DNA from: Cyclina sinensis
Taxonomy: Eukaryota; Mollusca; Bivalvia; Venerida; Veneridae
Reading direction: 5' to 3'
NCBI GenBank assembly: GCA_012932295.1
Contig: JAAONU010000013.1
Span: 10,504,821 to 10,568,820, forward strand
DNA: 64,000 nucleotides
Shown here: positions 59,551-64,000 of the stretch, in pieces
Position numbering within the stretch: the stretch's first letter is position 1
How the letters are laid out: the number at the start of each line of letters is the position of its first letter
The notes under the pieces: model-generated
Databases searched by the model: none
Told to the model about the DNA's origin: nothing
What the model saw: only the letters and a program-made list of their open reading frames with translations
Position numbers and translations under genes: made by a program

Positions 59551-59909
59551 AATTATTTGAATATTTTGTAGAACCCATTGTTGCATTTGATAAATAAACA
59601 TCATTCCACTAAAGTCATGTGTATTCCATGTCATATTTTCTAAAGTGGCTGCTCTGTGCCATAATTAAGGACCAGCCAACTGTAACCATTTGAAAGTTGA
59701 ACCCCTGACATAATTATATGGTCAATAATTCAAATACACTCCTGAAAATATGATAAAAATCATGTTTTTTTTATTGACCATCATCATTTTCGTCATGGAT
59801 GTCTGAGGTAATTTTTTTTTTTTCAGAGTCATGACAGAATGACAGCTAGAACAGAATGACAGCAAGAGTAATTCAGATTAAAGAAAAACTTTATTGACAA
59901 CATAACAAA

Positions 59910-59976
59910 ATGTCTGTAAAGATGTGTTTCTTCTGTCTGCTATTTGGTTTCTCTGTATTTGAGTTAGCTACTGCCA
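59910..59976 (+). CDS. Secreted protein, signal-peptide exon
   Basis: 22 codons plus one base, ATG at 59910, donor GCCA|GTAAGT. The earlier ATGs (near 59830) lead only to short frames. Confidence 0.65.
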
Positions 59977-62900
59977 GTAAGTTGTTTTTGGTATATCATA
60001 TTTGTATTTCCTTTTCATTTTATTGTTATTTCTTTTAACTTATGAAATAGATTTTCTTTTAAAATTACATTTCACCTAAGAACTGCATTTGTGTTTAAGA
60101 TGTTTAAAATATGGATGCTGAGAAAGTGCATTTATGTAAGATATCAGTTCCACAGTATGATGTGATGATACAGATATTATACCTTGTAGCGTAGTGTCAG
60201 TTTCAGGCCAGATCTACGAAATGATTTCTTTAATAATAAAATCTGTATGCTTCAAATTATATCAAAGTTTTAAAGTGAAGCATGTAAAACTCTGAAACAA
60301 AATACCTATTTCTTAGATGGTCCAAGTGTTTTTGTTTTGTTTTTTGTTTTATTTTTACACAACATCGCATAATTGCCCTGGTACATGTATATATGAAACA
60401 TATACCTAGCACAGGCTAGCCGCCTAGCTAGTGTGGGGTTGGTGATTTATGATTGATTGTGACCACCCAGCAAAAATGAAGAAACAAGCATGAACCCTGT
60501 ATATCAAGTAGTATCACTGTCAGTGATGGGATGCTTTTTTTATTTTGCACTCTCCCACAACCTAAAATAGCTAATCTCTTCAGGCTGTCCATCTGTCATA
60601 TGGGCAACTGATATTGACGATTGATATAATCAAATAACTTAGTTACACTGTCACGTTTGCGTTGTTCTTGTCTTAAAAAAAACTGTACAATTTGTGTCAA
60701 GAATTTCACTGTACTGAGTCATTCACGTAATCATTCTATCAGTAAAACTTTAGACCTACTGCCTTCATGAATAAATGAATAAATTTAATGAATTAAACCT
60801 TGATTTTTACCCCTTTGAAAATTACCATCAAAAAGAATTAATTTTCTGTTTGCTTTACATCTTTTCAGGAGTTGATTTGACAGTAGACTCAAGTGCTTGT
60901 AAAAATTATTATTATATGAAGGATATTGGGGAGGCCTATGTCACTTACAGTGGTGCATCATTAAGTGATGGTTGTAATGTCAAATTCATCAACTGGGATT
61001 CTTTTCAGAAGAAGATATGTATAAAACCAACCAATCTCAACCTTGATTGTTCCACAAAAATTGAATATCACAGAAATTTTATCAAGGAACATATTGATCC
61101 AGATGTAAGTTTATTTGACATATGTTTTTATGTGTAATAACTTTTAATTTCATAATATTGAACACTATAATAATTATAGTCAACTCAAACTGGGATGCTT
61201 GAAGTTATAGGTGATATATTCCAACAAGAGATTTCTTGTTAGTAGTGTAATCATTTAAGACCAAAGAAATTATGCCAAGTTACATCTTTAATACCCATGT
61301 CATAAGTTTATGAGTGTTTATACACATATACAATAATGTGTATAATAATGTTTGCTATCTTACAAAGGTTAGAAAACACCCTGGCTTATCAGATATGCTT
61401 TGCGAATGGCACAATGCCTCTATCACAGCATATGCAACGCTCTCATCCAGCATAAACAGTGTAAAAGTACAAAATTTTAGAGGGTCTAGTAAGAAAATTT
61501 CAGATTTTTAACTTGATTTTAAAATAATTACCTAACCATTAGGCCCATATGGCTGCAAAGTCCTGAAACTATATGTTTCTAGTTTTGGGGTTTAACACCG
61601 ATTTCAACATATGTTATATCTCGGCGGTCAGTCCACCTAACCGGTTTTCCTGGATAACTAACCAGTAATTGCCAATTTCTCCGCAAGTGACTGACTACTG
61701 TTCCCACATGATCTACTCTGAATCAGCGGTGAGAGACAAATGAACATAAGACACAATGTCTGAGAACAACTGTCACGGAGAAATTTTGCCCTGCCCAGGG
61801 GTCGAACCAACGACCGATGGATTACTAATCTAGTTTCTAGTTTCCACTGTATCCAGGTTTTTGTAGTGAGTTCAGTCATCCGTGAAAATGGACAGTTCTT
61901 GGCTTAGGTATCGTGAAGAACTATGATTGTATAGAAGTTATTGACACTTGAGAGCAATACAGTATGGAATTTGAATGCCATGTACTTGTAGTTTGCATGC
62001 TTTTTGCAAAACGCGTGAGGCCACATGCCATACATGTACACTGGCACTTTCATTTTACTATGCAAAGCGTATCTGGTTAGCCAGGGTGAGAAAGGCCAAG
62101 TTAGACATAACAATTATAAGACCTATCAATGCCTGGGATAAATGTTTTCCGCAACAGCTGTTTATGAGTTAACCCATTTATACCTAGAGTCTACAAAAGT
62201 AGACATAGCCTACAGTGCAGACCACGATCAGATTAATATCACCCAATATGTGTAAATAAAATAAAAAATTTATACCAGAAACCCTTTTAATTGAAAATGG
62301 ACTCGTCAAACTGACAAGGATGGCATCATCCATTAGGCATATATATCTATGTCTTAAACATTCAAAACATTCTGGGAATTTACTCAACCTTTTCAATAAT
62401 TTAGGAAGTATTTACTGTAAACCTATAGATATTTCTTGGAATCTTTTGTTAGATACATTATTTTACTTCTAGAATTGGTTTTCCCAACCTTCTGAGGCTG
62501 AACTGTTTTTAACTGCATTTTGGAAGAAATCAGTTGAAATTGTTAATATTGATGATTTATGTACATGCGGAGAATCTTTTCTTTTTTCTTTTAAGTGATG
62601 TAATGCAAAATGGTTCATGCAAACGTATCCTTTTACATTTTAAATGGCATTGATGTAATAAAAGTTTAGTTTTTTATGCTCCCCGAAGGGCGAGCATATA
62701 GTTGCCGCTTTGTCCGTCTGTCCGTCATAATTTTGTCCTGAGCATAACACAAAAACTATGAGAGATATCAAGACCAAACTTCATAGGTAGTTAGATCTCA
62801 TTAAGGAGCAGTGCAGTGCACAAGAACCATAACTCTTGCTTTATTAATTTTTGAGTTATTGCCTTTTGAAATTTCTCATACTTATTTTTTGTCCGGGGCA

Positions 62901-63444
62901 TATTTCACAAAGTATAAGAGATATTAACATGAAACTTTATTTGTAGATAGATCTCTATGTGGAGAGGTGCAGCGTGCAAGAACCGTAACTCTGTTTTGCA
63001 TAATTTAGGAGTTATTGCCCTTTGTTATTTTTCATACTTAAAAAAAAATACATATTGAACAATAGCCCTTTTGGAATTGGCATTTATTCGGGGAGCATCC
63101 ATCGGTTCTACCGATTTCTTGTTCCTTTATCTATTAATAACTGCGATGACCTAATGTTTTTAACCCAATTTTGATCAACTTCTTATAGTCACATTTTTTA
63201 ATCTGTTGTATTTTCAGTTTTCCATCTCTGTATCCAAATGCATATGGCTTTCCTGTTTCTTCAGAAATCTGGTGTATATTATTTCTACTTACCATTTTTA
63301 TTACACAGGTCAGATTTACATGTAATAATGTATCCTACAATGAATGGTGTGGTGCGGTGAGAACGGCATATGTATACATAGTCTTCAAAACAAGTGGAAG
63401 GGACACTGTTACTGATGTCAGATTACATGTTTACTTGAAAAATA
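59910..63444 (+). CDS. Secreted six-cysteine protein, N-terminal part (continues past the window)
   Basis: Exons 59910-59976, 60869-61104 and 63309-63444 join in frame (intron phases 1 and 0; the third exon ends in phase 1). Residues 1-22 are a clear signal peptide (MCFFCLLFGFSVFELATA core). The mature part has cysteines at 33, 58, 73, 83, 106 and 115, enough for three disulfides, in an aromatic-rich sequence (NYYYMKDIGEAYVTYSG, then NEWCGAVRTAYVYIVFKTSG). The module is bounded by phase-1 introns, typical of shuffled extracellular domains. I do not recognise the domain, and the gene continues to the right. A 5'UTR acceptor (TTTTTTCAG) lies near 59825. Function unknown. Confidence 0.65.
60498..60640 (+). 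repeat. SINE family A, 3' fragment
   Basis: 'gggatgctttttttattttgcac' and 'tcttcaggctgtccatctgtcatatgggcaac', matching 46.76-46.86 kb. In intron 1 of the secreted-protein gene. Confidence 0.6.
60869..61104 (+). CDS. Secreted protein, exon 2
   Basis: Acceptor ATCTTTTCAG, donor GAT|GTAAGT. Carries four of the six cysteines. Confidence 0.75.
61610..61870 (-). repeat. SINE family D copy
   Basis: On the minus strand a B box GGTTCGACCCCTGGG follows 'ccatcggtcgtt'. The far end, TATCTCGGCGGTCAGTCCAC, matches 25.2 kb. In intron 2 of the secreted-protein gene. Confidence 0.65.
62671..63125 (+). repeat. 'GCTCCCCGAAGGGCGAGCATA' type dispersed repeat
   Basis: Starts GCTCCCCGAAGGGCGAGC (hairpin), then 'tttgtccgtctgtccgtcat', two units with 'aagaaccataactcttgc', and ends 'ggggagcatccatcggttc' plus 'taccgatttcttgttc'. 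Non-coding. Confidence 0.75.
63309..63444 (+). CDS. Secreted protein, exon 3
   Basis: Acceptor TTATTACACAG, donor AATA|GTGAGT, phase 1. Begins VRFTCNNVSYNEWCGAV and ends RLHVYLKN. Confidence 0.7.
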
Positions 63445-64000
63445 GTGAGTATAAGGAAATTTGTGCAAAATGTATTTCAGGTTAAATGGTACCTATATTC
63501 TATTGTATAAGAACTTGTAGAGTACCAGTACTCATTGCACTATGTACCTTATTCAGGACCTACTGTAGACCATTTTCTTCAGCTCATTACATACTGTACT
63601 GGCTTTGAAGAATGCAGTTGTATTGCTCTGATGGGAAAAAAGGCAAAGCTTACACTATTGGCCATTCTGTGGCAAAGGAGGGCCATGATTGGCTTATATG
63701 ATACATCATTCACCTGAATACCATGGCTGTGAACAAAAAGGCCTAGAATGAAGAGCTTTCAGCTAAAATACAGCATACTAAGACATTTATCAGTATGTGA
63801 AATTGCATTCACTTAATGGCAGGTTTGTTACCTGGACTCTTACCAAATTTTATACTGTGTAAATATCATTTACATTATATTACTGCAAAACTGTACACAT
63901 GATCCAAATTTTATGGATTTAGCATAAAAAACATAAAAAGGGTCACGGTTATAGTTGCCCAAAGAGAAAGTTGAAATATACAAGCAAAGTTATACAGTCA
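63445..64000. other. Right edge, intronic sequence of the secreted-protein gene
   Basis: Holds a short remnant, 'gagggccatgattggcttat', of the repeat class at 51.8 kb. No further exon is evident before the window ends. Confidence 0.45.

Larger units (their letters stand above)
61105..63308 (+). other. Intron 2 of the secreted-protein gene
   Basis: Contains the SINE at 61610 and the dispersed repeat at 62671; nothing else was recognised. Confidence 0.6.

Overview
The window is AT-rich, intron-containing metazoan nuclear DNA, most likely from a bivalve mollusc and probably a heterodont clam. This rests on three things: FkbM/Star-like, MITF/TFE-like and six-cysteine secreted genes with long introns and GT-AG junctions; several dispersed repeat families of a kind common in bivalve genomes (GTCCGTCCGTC tracts, GACCTTGACC/AGGTCA-rich minisatellites, tRNA-headed SINEs); and a LINE remnant ending in (GTT)n. 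The species cannot be fixed from the sequence. Genes fill only a small part of the 64 kb; the rest is introns and repeats.

Layout. 0-11 kb: a complete three-exon gene for a type II membrane protein with an FkbM-type methyltransferase domain (Star-like, 299 aa). Its first intron holds a 1.1-kb foldback DNA element with an 8-bp target duplication. 11-36 kb: no convincing host gene. This stretch is a repeat landscape: TTAA-flanked MITEs, a 14-bp minisatellite, a second foldback element nested in a SINE, a palindromic locus carrying fragments of an HTH/integrase-type transposon gene, and a 3.6-kb satellite of 49-bp units with an 8-unit higher-order period and an internal inversion. Three SINEs in the same orientation follow.

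36-46 kb: a seven-exon MITF/TFE-family bHLH-zipper transcription factor gene (about 465 aa) with a possible alternative last exon. Its introns hold a LINE 3' end, TTAA MITEs and a 1.16-kb terminal-inverted-repeat element. That element carries a perfect 10-bp palindromic CLEAR box, the type of site MITF/TFE proteins bind.

46-56 kb: SINEs, then a 5'-truncated RecQ-like helicase copy (+) and a broken DUF6589-like gene fragment (-). Both are typical of mobile or expanded families rather than host loci. 56-64 kb: AGGTCA-rich dispersed repeats, then the first three coding exons of a secreted six-cysteine protein that runs off the right edge.

The three host-like genes show no sign of acting in one pathway. 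The most interesting signals are the transposon-borne CLEAR box inside a MITF/TFE-like gene, the foldback elements with clean target-site duplications, the helicase/DUF6589 region between two near-identical 22-bp repeats, and the satellite's higher-order structure. All calls are by eye; no searches were run.
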